A stretch of 64,000 nucleotides of DNA. It comes from Acinetobacter sp. ASP199 (GTDB lineage Bacteria > Pseudomonadota > Gammaproteobacteria > Pseudomonadales > Moraxellaceae). The position numbers were made by a program, and so were the translations under genes. The notes beneath the pieces were generated by a model. It saw only the letters and a program-made list of their open reading frames with translations, was not told the origin of the DNA and searched no databases. Positions 9,082 through 16,647 of the stretch are shown here, piece by piece. The stretch lies in assembly GCF_022700675.1 (NCBI RefSeq), contig NZ_CP062182.1, forward strand, positions 2,542,001-2,606,000, read 5' to 3'. Position 1 is the stretch's first letter. Each line of letters opens with the position of its first letter.

Positions 9082-10801
9082 AACCCAAGCCCTTTAGATT
9101 CTTTTTAATCTCACTTTCCAACACAGCACTTTCAGCAAATTGTTCTTTGAGCTGAGCAGTCAAACGCAGCATTTTCTCAGCGAATGGTTCGCCATCATCT
9201 TCCTGCTCGACTGCACCGACATAACGCCCTGGGGTCAATACATAGTCATGCTTTTGTATATCTTTTAACTCAGCAGAGAAGCAGAAACCTTTCTCATCTT
9301 GATACGCTTCGCCTTCAAAATTTTCGCCTTGTTGCCAAGCATGTAAAGCATTGGTGATTTTAGCAATATCTGCATCGGTAAAGTCACGCAGTACGCGATC
9401 TTTCATATAGCCCAAATTACGAGCATCGATAAACAGCGTCTTGCCTTCACGGTTGGCTTTCTTTTTATCCAAGGATAAGCCGTTCTTTTTATCTTTGGTC
9501 AAGAACCAGATACAAGCTGGAATTTGCGTGTTGGTAAACAGTTGTCCCGGTAACGCGACAATACATTCCACCAGATCGGCTTCAATCAGGTTCTTACGAA
9601 TCTCGCCTTCATTGTTGGTATTGGAACTCATCGAACCATTGGCAAGTAAAAGTGCCATGCTGCCTGTAGGCGATAGGTGGTGCAGCATGTGTTGCATCCA
9701 AGCAAAGTTAGCATTACCTTGCGGTGGCGTGCCATATTTCCAACGCACATCACTTTCTAGAGAAGCATGCCACCAATCCTTGATATTAAAAGGCGGGTTG
9801 GCCATGACAAAGTCAGCACGCAAGTCTGGATGCTGATCATCTAAAAAGCTGTCAGCATTTTTCTTACCGAAATTAAAATCAATCCCGCGAATCGCCATGT
9901 TCATGGCTGCCAGTTTCCATGTGGTCGGGTTACTTTCCTGACCATAAATGGAAATATGCTTTTTCTGCTCTGATGCTTTGTAATGCTTTTCCTGCGCATG
10001 TTGTTCAATGAACTTTTCACTAGAAACAAAGAATCCGCCTGACCCCATTGCAGGGTCATACACGCGACCTTTATAAGGTTGTAGCATTTCAACAATTAAG
10101 GTGACAATGCTTTTAGGCGTATAATACTGTCCACCCTGCTTGCCTTCAGCCAAGGCAAACTGTCCTAAAAAATATTCATAAACATGCCCGAGAATATCTT
10201 TGCTATGCAGGGTGAGTTGCTCACCGTTATATTCCGGCTGAGTAAAACTGGTGTCAGAAAAAGTATTGATCAGATCAAGTAGCTTGTCATTGTCCAGCTG
10301 ATACTGTCCAATACGATTCAGAATACCCTTAAGCTTTGGATTGGCTTTTTCAATTTCATCAAAGGCATTGTCAATCAGCCAGGATACAGAGCGTAGTTTG
10401 ACATCTTGCCCTTGTTCATCCTGCCAAATGATAGAGCCAATCGCTTGTGCTGCTGCATTACGGATACTTAACCAACGTGCTGCTTTGGGCACCCAAAATA
10501 CGTTTTTTTCTTGGTAGTAATCCAGTATTTCTAGTTCGTCAGCAATAGCCTGTTGGTATTCTTCATCGCTATCATAGTGATCACGTGCCATGTAGTAGAT
10601 ATTGTTGTCATCTTGATGAGCGAATAAAGTCTTGAGCTCAGACTGTCGTTCATCAAAGGCATCAGAAACGTACTTTAAGAAAATCAGCCCGAGAACAATA
10701 TGCTTATAGTTAGCAGCATCCAGACTACTGCGTAATTTATCGGCGGCTTTCCAAAGCTTGTCATCTAAGTCATTTAGAAATTTTTGTTCCAATGAATGCA
10801 T
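9071..10801 (-). CDS. hsdM: Type I restriction-modification DNA methyltransferase HsdM
   Basis: Encodes 576 residues and is the first gene of the hsd operon. HsdM methylates adenine in the sequence chosen by HsdS, using S-adenosylmethionine. The N-terminal HsdM helical domain starts LEQKFLNDLDDKLWKAADKLRSS-like (about residues 4-25). The methyltransferase core has GQYYTPKSIVTLIVEML, the SAM-binding YDPAMGSGGFF (about residue 250) and the catalytic motif NPPFNIKDWW (about residue 338). Downstream AlbA_2, hsdS, FRG and hsdR genes are all coupled to it. The promoter must lie in 10802-11005, where an inverted repeat is visible. Confidence 0.97.
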   Translation of the reverse strand: MHSLEQKFLNDLDDKLWKAADKLRSSLDAANYKHIVLGLIFLKYVSDAFDERQSELKTLFAHQDDNNIYYMARDHYDSDEEYQQAIADELEILDYYQEKNVFWVPKAARWLSIRNAAAQAIGSIIWQDEQGQDVKLRSVSWLIDNAFDEIEKANPKLKGILNRIGQYQLDNDKLLDLINTFSDTSFTQPEYNGEQLTLHSKDILGHVYEYFLGQFALAEGKQGGQYYTPKSIVTLIVEMLQPYKGRVYDPAMGSGGFFVSSEKFIEQHAQEKHYKASEQKKHISIYGQESNPTTWKLAAMNMAIRGIDFNFGKKNADSFLDDQHPDLRADFVMANPPFNIKDWWHASLESDVRWKYGTPPQGNANFAWMQHMLHHLSPTGSMALLLANGSMSSNTNNEGEIRKNLIEADLVECIVALPGQLFTNTQIPACIWFLTKDKKNGLSLDKKKANREGKTLFIDARNLGYMKDRVLRDFTDADIAKITNALHAWQQGENFEGEAYQDEKGFCFSAELKDIQKHDYVLTPGRYVGAVEQEDDGEPFAEKMLRLTAQLKEQFAESAVLESEIKKNLKGLGYEF

Positions 10802-10877
10802 TTTATTTCCTCAATCCAAGATCAACCGCTTTGGTTTTATACTTAATGTTAAACAATGTTTCTAAGTTAGCATATCT

Positions 10878-10896
10878 ATGACTTATTAAAAGTCAT
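10878..10896. promoter_or_regulatory. Inverted repeat upstream of hsdM (candidate operator)
   Basis: The sequence has 7-base perfect arms, ATGACTT and AAGTCAT, around ATTAA, 77 bases before the hsdM start. The surrounding 10802-11005 is AT-rich and non-coding, so the repeat lies in the promoter region of the RM operon. Controller binding is inference. Confidence 0.45.
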
Positions 10897-11005
10897 ACAC
10901 TTAACAAAAAAATTAGGAATTAATTCAGGCTTGTCATTTTAACGAGATAACCATAGCGAATATAGTCCTTTAACAACTGCTACGTCTTATAATGTCGTAA
11001 AAAAA

Positions 11006-11030
11006 AAGAGCAACCTAGAAAGTTGCTCTT
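11006..11030 (-). terminator. Rho-independent terminator after the Cys-rich protein gene
   Basis: The 9-base arms AAGAGCAAC and GTTGCTCTT flank a 7-base loop. Read on the minus strand the hairpin is followed by a run of T (eight A on the plus strand, about 11000-11007). It sits 15 bases after the stop at 11045. Confidence 0.9.
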
Positions 11031-11044
11031 TTCCAACCAATCGA

Positions 11045-11947
11045 TTAATTGACGGGTCTGACTGATCGCTGCAACCCTTGCTGAATATCCTGCACAAACC
11101 CTTCAGGCGAAGCTTGTTGCTCCACCGTACGGTTTTGTTCTTGTTCAGGGTAGTATTCCTCCAGCACATCTAACCCTTCCTCTATATCCGTTTCAAACAG
11201 TGCATTGGCAAAACCCTTCCTTGCGGTAAAGTCTAAAGCTTCCTGATCAAACCCCGCCTGCTTGCTCTGTTCATCAATTTGCTTCGCCTGAATAATCGCC
11301 TCATTCAAGCTAATCCCTTCTCTTAAAGTCAGATCCACGTAATAGACTGGCTGACGATAGCTCTGTGTCGTACTCTTACCACGCAATATCAACTGCAATG
11401 GGAGGCAAGATAACAAACCATTAGACGCTGCATGGTAATAACTCAGTCGCGCAGCCAAAGTCCGAATACTGTTAAAGCCTGTGGTTCTAAAGATAAAGGT
11501 GCCAAATTCATCAGAATCATCCAAATTCACATGCAGGCGACCGTAGGGCTTGCAGTTCCCTCCTTGAGCCAATGGGCATAAATCAGGGGATGGACAGGGA
11601 TGTTGCTCTACGCCTTGATTGGTTAAACGCTGGCATGTTTCACCATTGCCGACACAGACTGGCCGTCCAGTCTGACGGTCAAATAGGCTGTATTCTGCAC
11701 GTAGGTTTAAGTCAGGATCATTGAAGATCATTCTGACCGGGATTGAGCGTAACTTTTGATTGAGAATATTCGCTCGAAGCTGATCATCCAGTGGATGTTT
11801 TATCCAACCACTCTCTTTGCTTTGGATTTGGCTGGTAATGGTGAATTGGTCATCCTTTTCAGGGATGCGTTTCCCATTCTTTTCGACAACCTTGCCGATA
11901 CTGATCCGCCCAAGAATTGGCGGTGTAATGGCTAGACCTTTAATCAT
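11045..11947 (-). CDS. Cys-rich island protein of the 'hydrolase or metal-binding protein' type
   Basis: Encodes 300 residues. The protein starts MIKGLAITPPILGRISIGK and carries a cysteine cluster around residues 84-117 (CVGNGETCQRL, HPCPSPDLCPL, GGNCKPYGR), which looks like a metal site. The C-terminal part is acidic and glutamine-rich. Homologues in integrative elements and plasmids usually travel with YqaJ and DUF932 genes, as here, and are commonly given a vague hydrolase/metal-binding name; a link to recombination-directionality or phage replication functions has been suggested for similar proteins, but nothing in the sequence proves it. It has its own terminator, and another one separates it from yqaJ. 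Confidence 0.6.
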   Translation of the reverse strand: MIKGLAITPPILGRISIGKVVEKNGKRIPEKDDQFTITSQIQSKESGWIKHPLDDQLRANILNQKLRSIPVRMIFNDPDLNLRAEYSLFDRQTGRPVCVGNGETCQRLTNQGVEQHPCPSPDLCPLAQGGNCKPYGRLHVNLDDSDEFGTFIFRTTGFNSIRTLAARLSYYHAASNGLLSCLPLQLILRGKSTTQSYRQPVYYVDLTLREGISLNEAIIQAKQIDEQSKQAGFDQEALDFTARKGFANALFETDIEEGLDVLEEYYPEQEQNRTVEQQASPEGFVQDIQQGLQRSVRPVN

Positions 11948-12018
11948 GTTGAAATTCCTCTGTCGTTGATATGTTTAGATGTGTTGCACTGTTTGCTTAA
12001 ATTAAAATCAGCATAAAA

Positions 12019-12046
12019 AAATCCCATGCAGGGCTGCACGGGATTT
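12019..12046 (-). terminator. Rho-independent terminator after the YqaJ gene
   Basis: Arms AAATCCCATGCA and TGCACGGGATTT (one mismatch) flank a short loop. On the minus strand the stem is followed by a T run (A run at 12014-12020). It isolates yqaJ from the next gene. Confidence 0.85.
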
Positions 12047-12086
12047 CAGATTGCTTCTTGCTGAGTGATTAACTCTAAACTTTGAG

Positions 12087-13160
12087 CTAATCGTGATAAA
12101 TGTTGAAACGACGGCTGCCTGCTTTCTGCAATGGGTATTGTTGGATGAGTTCAGGTTGGTGCTGAAGTAAGGACTTGGTATCCAGACTGATACTGTCCTT
12201 GCTCTTCTTCCATGTCACCGAACCTTGCTGAAATACAGCACGTTCATGTTCCTGCATCAGTGCCTGAACTCGGTGTTTGAGTAGATCAAACTGGCTTTGG
12301 TGCTGTTCAAGCTGCTGTTTCTCCTGTATCAGCTGATCAAACAGTTCATTGGCAAGCTTCACCTCCGTTAGATCAATACAACTCAGTGGGGTATGTTCAG
12401 GATAGAGCTGTTGTAAAGCTTTGGCTGCCGATTCACTGGCATCCACTGCAGGCGGAACGTCATTTTCAACACATTCCCAAAACAACCGTTCTGCCTGAAT
12501 GATCTGTTCAATCAAAGCTTCATTACGACTGACTTTGTAGATTTTGGTTTCCTGCCCACACAGCAACACACAAATATGTGCCGCTTGTTTACCTGTCACC
12601 GCCAGTTGGTGTTGTACCTGACACAGCACATACAGAGGTACACCCACCTTCCACAGCTTGGCTCCATATTCACCTGCGGTTTTGCATTCTAGGATTTGCA
12701 CGTCTTCATTGCCCACCACGGCATAATCCAAGTTTGCCAACATAAAGGCTTTATCAGGATCAGGGTGCTGTAACACCGCATTGACCCGACGGACTTTATT
12801 ATTGGTGTGCATGCTGTAGTATTCAGCCACTAGCGGTTCTAACTGCTTGCCCCAATATAAAGGTGCATGCCCTGAGCTTTCATTATCAATGTTTTGCTGT
12901 ACACGTCCTGTTTTAATCATCCACAGTTCTAGCATCGACATATAAGGATTTATGCCACAGGCGGCTGCGGCATCACTGCTGCCTATTCCCTGCTTACGCA
13001 CTTCAAGCCATGCCTGATAGTCCAATTGTTTGGTGTTGATCAGACGTCTGGCATTTAAGCTACGTTTTGAACCTGATTGACTTTGTTTAAGCTTTTCATT
13101 GGCTACAGTTGGTAAATACTGAGATTGAGACGTTACTGTTGGGTTTATAATCTGATTCAT
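12087..13160 (-). CDS. YqaJ-type viral recombinase (lambda-exonuclease family)
   Basis: Encodes 357 residues. YqaJ enzymes are 5'-3' exonucleases that prepare DNA ends for single-strand-annealing recombination in phages and mobile elements. Visible family signatures are WLEVRKQGIGSSDAAAACG at about residues 51-69, YWGKQLEPLVAEYY, the catalytic acidic residues in FMLANLDYAV (D) and ILECKTAGEYGAKLW (E-x-K), and QVQHQLAVTGKQAAHICVL. The C-terminal part has a glutamine-rich coiled coil (IQEKQQLEQHQSQFDLLKHR). The first 40 residues are low-complexity. All catalytic positions look intact. Its presence fits an integrative element that carries its own recombination system. Confidence 0.92.
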   Translation of the reverse strand: MNQIINPTVTSQSQYLPTVANEKLKQSQSGSKRSLNARRLINTKQLDYQAWLEVRKQGIGSSDAAAACGINPYMSMLELWMIKTGRVQQNIDNESSGHAPLYWGKQLEPLVAEYYSMHTNNKVRRVNAVLQHPDPDKAFMLANLDYAVVGNEDVQILECKTAGEYGAKLWKVGVPLYVLCQVQHQLAVTGKQAAHICVLLCGQETKIYKVSRNEALIEQIIQAERLFWECVENDVPPAVDASESAAKALQQLYPEHTPLSCIDLTEVKLANELFDQLIQEKQQLEQHQSQFDLLKHRVQALMQEHERAVFQQGSVTWKKSKDSISLDTKSLLQHQPELIQQYPLQKAGSRRFNIYHD

Positions 13161-13203
13161 GGGTTTATCCTTCTATCATTGATTTTAAAACGGCATAAAA
13201 AAA

Positions 13204-13223
13204 GCCACATCCGAAGATGTGGC
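13204..13223 (-). terminator. Rho-independent terminator after the DUF932 gene
   Basis: Arms GCCACATC and GATGTGGC with a CGAA loop (TTCG on the transcribed strand) are followed in the minus direction by a long T run (A run at 13196-13203). Confidence 0.92.
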
Positions 13224-13304
13224 AAAGAGGGATCGCTAATTAGGAAGACACTTGATCGTACTGATCACATGCCCTGATGGTAAAGTTTCAAGATTAAATT
13301 CAGC

Positions 13305-14342
13305 TTAAGCCACTAAGCGTAAAGCTTGCTCCAATCCACGTTGTTTCAATGCTGCCCCTGCACCAAACCATGCAGAGTCAAGGCGGTGATCGGTACTCAT
13401 CGCACGACGTTCATGGTCGACAAATTCTGTGATTGCACAAAGTAGTCCATAAGCGGTGTCTTTGGCTGAAGATAAGTCTGCTCCACGTCCCTGCCCATTA
13501 AACATATTCATGACTTTGGTCATGGCACGTCCATTCGGTTCAGTTTTATTGGGCTGTGGATTGGCTTGAGATGCAACATTGCGGTAGTACTGAATAATAT
13601 TATCCTCCTGCTCCATCGCACTTAGGCTATTGTTGTTAAATACCGCATCAAAATAAGCCGCTGCTTCTTTCTGCGTGACTTTACGCTGGGTGAGTTGTTT
13701 CATTTCATACATGTGGTCGTACCATGTTTTCACTGAAATACCAAGTTGATCTTTGACTTTATCAGCATCAAACTTGGTACTGTGTGGTACTTTGACCACG
13801 CCTGCATTGGAACTCTGTCCACGCAAGGCAATGGCTAAAGTGTTGTTACACACCACACGGATATTGGTGAATTGTGCTGTGGTCGCCAACGTACCGTCAC
13901 ATGCGGTTGCTAGCAGAATATAGCCATTGCTGACATCCCCACCTTTCAATTCTGCTGTTTGGCCTGTACGTGCCAAGGCCCAGAACTTTTTCCCACCTTT
14001 TAAGACACCCGCAGTTTCCAACTCAAACCCCGATTGTTCGGTCAGGTCACGGTAGAACTCCAGAATTTCCATCGGTTGGACTTCTTGATAACGCTGACTC
14101 ACCACCGATAAAGGCGCATGCGTATCGGAACGGTACAAAACCCGCTGTTCATCATGCGGTAGGATTAAGCTTTGTCCTTTATGGTTTTCCGCCATATAAC
14201 TGACATTCGAGCTTTCGATCTGCCAGTCCATGCCTGCTTGCTTGGCCCAGACTTCAATCGGTTGGTTTTGGCTAAGTTGATTGCCTAGACCATGCCATGG
14301 GGTTTGACCGACATACGCCATTTGTTCAATTTGATGTGCCAT
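13305..14342 (-). CDS. DUF932-domain protein
   Basis: Encodes 345 residues. DUF932 proteins are phage/plasmid proteins of unknown biochemistry often found beside recombination genes. Recognisable pieces are the start MAHQIEQMAYVGQTPWHGLG, the central LATACDGTLATTAQFTNIRVVCNNTL (about residues 145-170), STKFDADKVKDQLGIS, and the C-terminal YGLLCAITEFVDHERRA. No signal peptide or membrane segment is seen, so it is cytoplasmic. It precedes yqaJ in the same direction but a strong terminator lies between them. Functions proposed for the family, such as anti-restriction or DNA maintenance, are not demonstrated by this sequence. Confidence 0.88.
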   Translation of the reverse strand: MAHQIEQMAYVGQTPWHGLGNQLSQNQPIEVWAKQAGMDWQIESSNVSYMAENHKGQSLILPHDEQRVLYRSDTHAPLSVVSQRYQEVQPMEILEFYRDLTEQSGFELETAGVLKGGKKFWALARTGQTAELKGGDVSNGYILLATACDGTLATTAQFTNIRVVCNNTLAIALRGQSSNAGVVKVPHSTKFDADKVKDQLGISVKTWYDHMYEMKQLTQRKVTQKEAAAYFDAVFNNNSLSAMEQEDNIIQYYRNVASQANPQPNKTEPNGRAMTKVMNMFNGQGRGADLSSAKDTAYGLLCAITEFVDHERRAMSTDHRLDSAWFGAGAALKQRGLEQALRLVA

Positions 14343-14399
14343 TTTGATTATTCCTCAAATAAAAGTGAAAGATGTAACCGTGTAAAGTTAGAGATGCGA

Positions 14400-14699
14400 T
14401 TACGGCACCCATGCAAACGCTTGTTGGCAATCCAGACAGAGATACTGCTCGGCATTGCTGTAGTATTTTTCAAAGGCATACTGACTCACCACCACCAGTA
14501 CGCCACCCACCACTACCCCAACAGCTGCACCGAAGAGCGGTGAAAAGCCTGACTTGCGAGCGACCTGCATGCCAAACATCGCCATCTGTGTTGGTGAGAT
14601 ACAACGTTGTAGTTGCTCAAAATAATTGGCATGCGCATTGCCTGAATCGGTTTGTCTGACCTGGGTAGACTGACAGTAGGGACATCGAATAAAAGACAT
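14400..14699 (-). CDS. Small zinc-ribbon protein with one membrane segment
   Basis: Encodes about 99 residues starting at the ATG at 14699, which has AAGGAAT before it. A longer reading to 14774 would run through the terminator of the gene upstream and is rejected. Two CxxC pairs, CPYC at residues 5-8 and CLDC near the C-terminus, would form one zinc ribbon. Between them is a glycine/valine-rich hydrophobic stretch, FGAAVGVVVGGVLVVVS, probably one membrane helix. Such zinc-ribbon membrane proteins are common in mobile elements and have no known function. Confidence 0.7.
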   Translation of the reverse strand: MSFIRCPYCQSTQVRQTDSGNAHANYFEQLQRCISPTQMAMFGMQVARKSGFSPLFGAAVGVVVGGVLVVVSQYAFEKYYSNAEQYLCLDCQQAFAWVP

Positions 14700-14752
14700 G
14701 GGTATTCCTTGCGAAATGAATTCAGTGCGAAGAGCGAATTGAGGACATAAAA

Positions 14753-14779
14753 AAACCGTGCCCATTGAGGACACGGTTT
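14753..14779 (-). terminator. Rho-independent terminator after the lipoprotein gene
   Basis: Arms AAACCGTG and CACGGTTT flank an 11-base loop. The minus-strand transcript then meets a T run (A at 14748-14755). It ends the three-gene group 16053-14811. Confidence 0.85.
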
Positions 14780-14810
14780 GATTTAAATTTTGCTTTGTCG
14801 AGGAGAGTCG

Positions 14811-15200
14811 CTATTGAAAGCTATAGCTTGCAGTGCCTTTATCTGTTTCGACATCAACCTGCACCACATTGCTGTAGCTACAGTCTGTTAATCTCAGTCT
14901 TAAACGTTGCCCCATCTTAAAGTGCTGCGGATATTCCAACGATCGACGATAGCCTTCATAACGACATTGTCCATGATTGACAGAAACATGGCTGACATCG
15001 ATAGGCTCTGCAATATTGGAACGGATGGTCAATACCGTAGCGGATTGATTTTGGGCATACCAGTTACTGGTATCAATTACATCGAGTTCGACCGTAAACG
15101 TGTTTGGATCAAGACCTGCATTACAGCCACTCAACATGATGCCTGTCGTTGTAGTCACTGCGAGGAGTAAGGGTTTTAAAAGTTGCTTCATCAAATTCAT
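14811..15200 (-). CDS. Predicted lipoprotein of the island
   Basis: Encodes 129 residues. The N-terminus has lysine, a hydrophobic core (PLLLAVTTTTGIM) and a lipobox LSGC with the cysteine at about residue 26, so it is probably lipid-anchored. The mature part has two further cysteines (GQCRYEGY and LTDCSYS) that may form a disulfide, and is mostly beta-like, ending DVETDKGTASYSFQ. It starts 2 bases after the stop of the 188-residue gene, so the two are coupled. I do not recognise the family. A surface or entry-exclusion role is conceivable in an integrative element but is speculation. Confidence 0.7.
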   Translation of the reverse strand: MNLMKQLLKPLLLAVTTTTGIMLSGCNAGLDPNTFTVELDVIDTSNWYAQNQSATVLTIRSNIAEPIDVSHVSVNHGQCRYEGYRRSLEYPQHFKMGQRLRLRLTDCSYSNVVQVDVETDKGTASYSFQ

Positions 15201-15202
15201 CC

Positions 15203-15769
15203 TTAGCAGTAGTTATAGCTCACGCCAAAATCACCTGTATTTAAATCAATGCTAGCCAAATGGATTTCACAGTCTGTACCATTATCAAATTTATAGACGT
15301 AGTAACGGTTGCCCGCCTGTTCCGACTCTAATGCACCGTGTTCCTGCAAGCTAAAACTGCTCACGGGTTTACCTATATCTTTAGCAACTTTAGCAAAGAC
15401 GAGCTGCTGGTACTTATCTACATTTTTCTGTTCAAATTCAGGCAGGTCTGCATAAGGAAGCATGGATAACAAGGTATCTGCTGCTTTCAGGCTTTGATCC
15501 AGCTCAAAGTTCAGCAGCTTAGGTTGATTCTGTTCAGAGCTTGGTTGCTTGATTCCAGCAGTCAATTCCTCCACATCAATGCCATCAACTTCCGCAGCAG
15601 GAATGCCTTCTGAAGCAGCAGCTTCTGAAACTGGCATATCACTCGCGGCTGCAGTTGTTTGCACAGGCTTCTGAACGCTGGACTTGGTACTGAAAAAATA
15701 GAATCCAGACACGATAACAATGGTCAAGGCAAGAATAGCAGCTAGGCCTAATATAGTTTTTTGGTTCAT
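15203..15769 (-). CDS. Membrane-anchored protein of unknown function
   Basis: Encodes 188 residues. One N-terminal membrane helix (ILGLAAILALTIVIVSGFYFF, residues about 5-25) is followed by an Ala/Ser/Glu/Pro-rich linker to about residue 85, then a folded domain with two cysteines (TDCEIHLA and YNYC at the very end). The layout is an inner-membrane anchor with a periplasmic domain. It lies between a secreted protein gene and a lipoprotein gene, all in the same direction with gaps of 2-17 bases, so the three products probably act together at the envelope. No known family is recognised. Confidence 0.7.
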   Translation of the reverse strand: MNQKTILGLAAILALTIVIVSGFYFFSTKSSVQKPVQTTAAASDMPVSEAAASEGIPAAEVDGIDVEELTAGIKQPSSEQNQPKLLNFELDQSLKAADTLLSMLPYADLPEFEQKNVDKYQQLVFAKVAKDIGKPVSSFSLQEHGALESEQAGNRYYVYKFDNGTDCEIHLASIDLNTGDFGVSYNYC

Positions 15770-15786
15770 CTCAAATCTCCCGCCTT

Positions 15787-16053
15787 TTAGTTCGGTACAG
15801 AGACTTGACCATTCTGAGCATTAAAGTGAACGAAGCGCGGACAACCACCCTGAAAGTTCACCGTGAAATTCCGCCAGCCACGATTGCCCGGATTGGTTTT
15901 ATACATGCACTGATACACCCCGCCACCCAAATTTCGGGCTTGAACAAAATAGGCTTCACTGGCTTGTGCAAACCAGCCTGCCTGCGCCAATGATGCGCCT
16001 GCAAGTAGTGATGAAATCAGGGTCGTTTTTAGGAAAGTTTTAAACATCATCAT
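15787..16053 (-). CDS. Small secreted protein with signal peptide
   Basis: Encodes about 88 residues from the first of three consecutive ATG codons (16053), preceded by AAGAGAAA. The longer reading from 16116 adds 21 residues before the signal peptide and is unlikely. The signal peptide is MMMFKTFLKTTLISSLLAG with cleavage near SLAQA. The mature protein is about 60 residues with two cysteines (YQCMYKT and GGCPRF) and a repeated aromatic/Asn pattern (GWRNFTVNF, FVHFNAQNG). It starts the envelope operon that continues with 15769 and 15200. No family is recognised. Confidence 0.65.
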   Translation of the reverse strand: MMMFKTFLKTTLISSLLAGASLAQAGWFAQASEAYFVQARNLGGGVYQCMYKTNPGNRGWRNFTVNFQGGCPRFVHFNAQNGQVSVPN

Positions 16054-16293
16054 TTTCTCTTTTTTATAGGCATCACTGGTCTTAGTCTTAATCAGACGCA
16101 GTGTTCCCCATGTCATAAATGTTGGAATGAATATCTATGTTTTTTTGAAGTGTTATAGACGATAAAGCACACAAATCTATGCCCCTCAAAACAGCATGAG
16201 AGATTCATCTTCATATCGGTAATATGTACTTAAAAAAGTTTTATTCTTAGAAAGTCATGGACACAGCTATGCATTGACTGCACGGCATCAGGT

Positions 16294-16359
16294 CTAATCA
16301 CCCAACAGCACAAACATGAAAAAAGAGAAATATAAAAGACGGTCTTGATGTAAGCGCAT
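16294..16359 (-). CDS. 21-residue hydrophobic peptide with perfect ribosome binding site
   Basis: An ATG at 16359 follows AAGGAG with a 6-base spacer (TACGCC), the best ribosome site in this stretch. The peptide has a charged start (MRLHQDR) and then a hydrophobic stretch, LLYFSFFMFVLLGD, before a TAG. Size and charge pattern match small membrane peptides, including type I toxin peptides and leader peptides. No antisense RNA gene is evident to me. Longer readings over the same DNA lack a good ribosome site. Confidence 0.4.
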   Translation of the reverse strand: MRLHQDRLLYFSFFMFVLLGD

Positions 16360-16647
16360 GGCGTACTCCTTGTGTGAAAGAGTTCTACCAGAATCACTGT
16401 CAATTGATGGTGGCAGAACGAGAAAGGGTTGACAGACTGACACACAAGAATCAGCACGCACAAGGCGTCCCTCCCTCGCCCTACCGCAACGAAGGGGGAC
16501 GAACGAGTTCGCCACCAAAAAATTACTTTTTTGATGTGCTTGTGTGTAAACGGTCTGTCAAAACCGACTGACGATGTAGGTCAGCAGGCTAAGGATAATC
16601 TGCACGCTGTAGAGCGTCAAGCAAGTGCAGGACACTGATATAAATTT
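16360..16647. other. Non-coding stretch with a GC-rich block (possible cis-acting site)
   Basis: No credible gene is seen here. The part 16467-16515 (CGTCCCTCCCTCGCCC, then AACGAAGGGGGACGAACG) is markedly more GC-rich than its surroundings and contains a nearby short inverted pair AAAAAATTACTTTTTT at 16520-16534. Blocks like this in integrative elements can be transfer origins, structured RNAs or replication signals; the sequence does not show which. Confidence 0.3.

Noticed and set aside
14700-14774. N-terminal extension of the zinc-ribbon protein
   Set aside because: It would run through the terminator of the gene upstream; the ATG at 14699 has a ribosome site.
16230-16518. Longer minus-strand readings of 74-77 residues over the spacer
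   Set aside because: They lack good ribosome sites and plausible composition; only the 21-codon frame with AAGGAG is supported.
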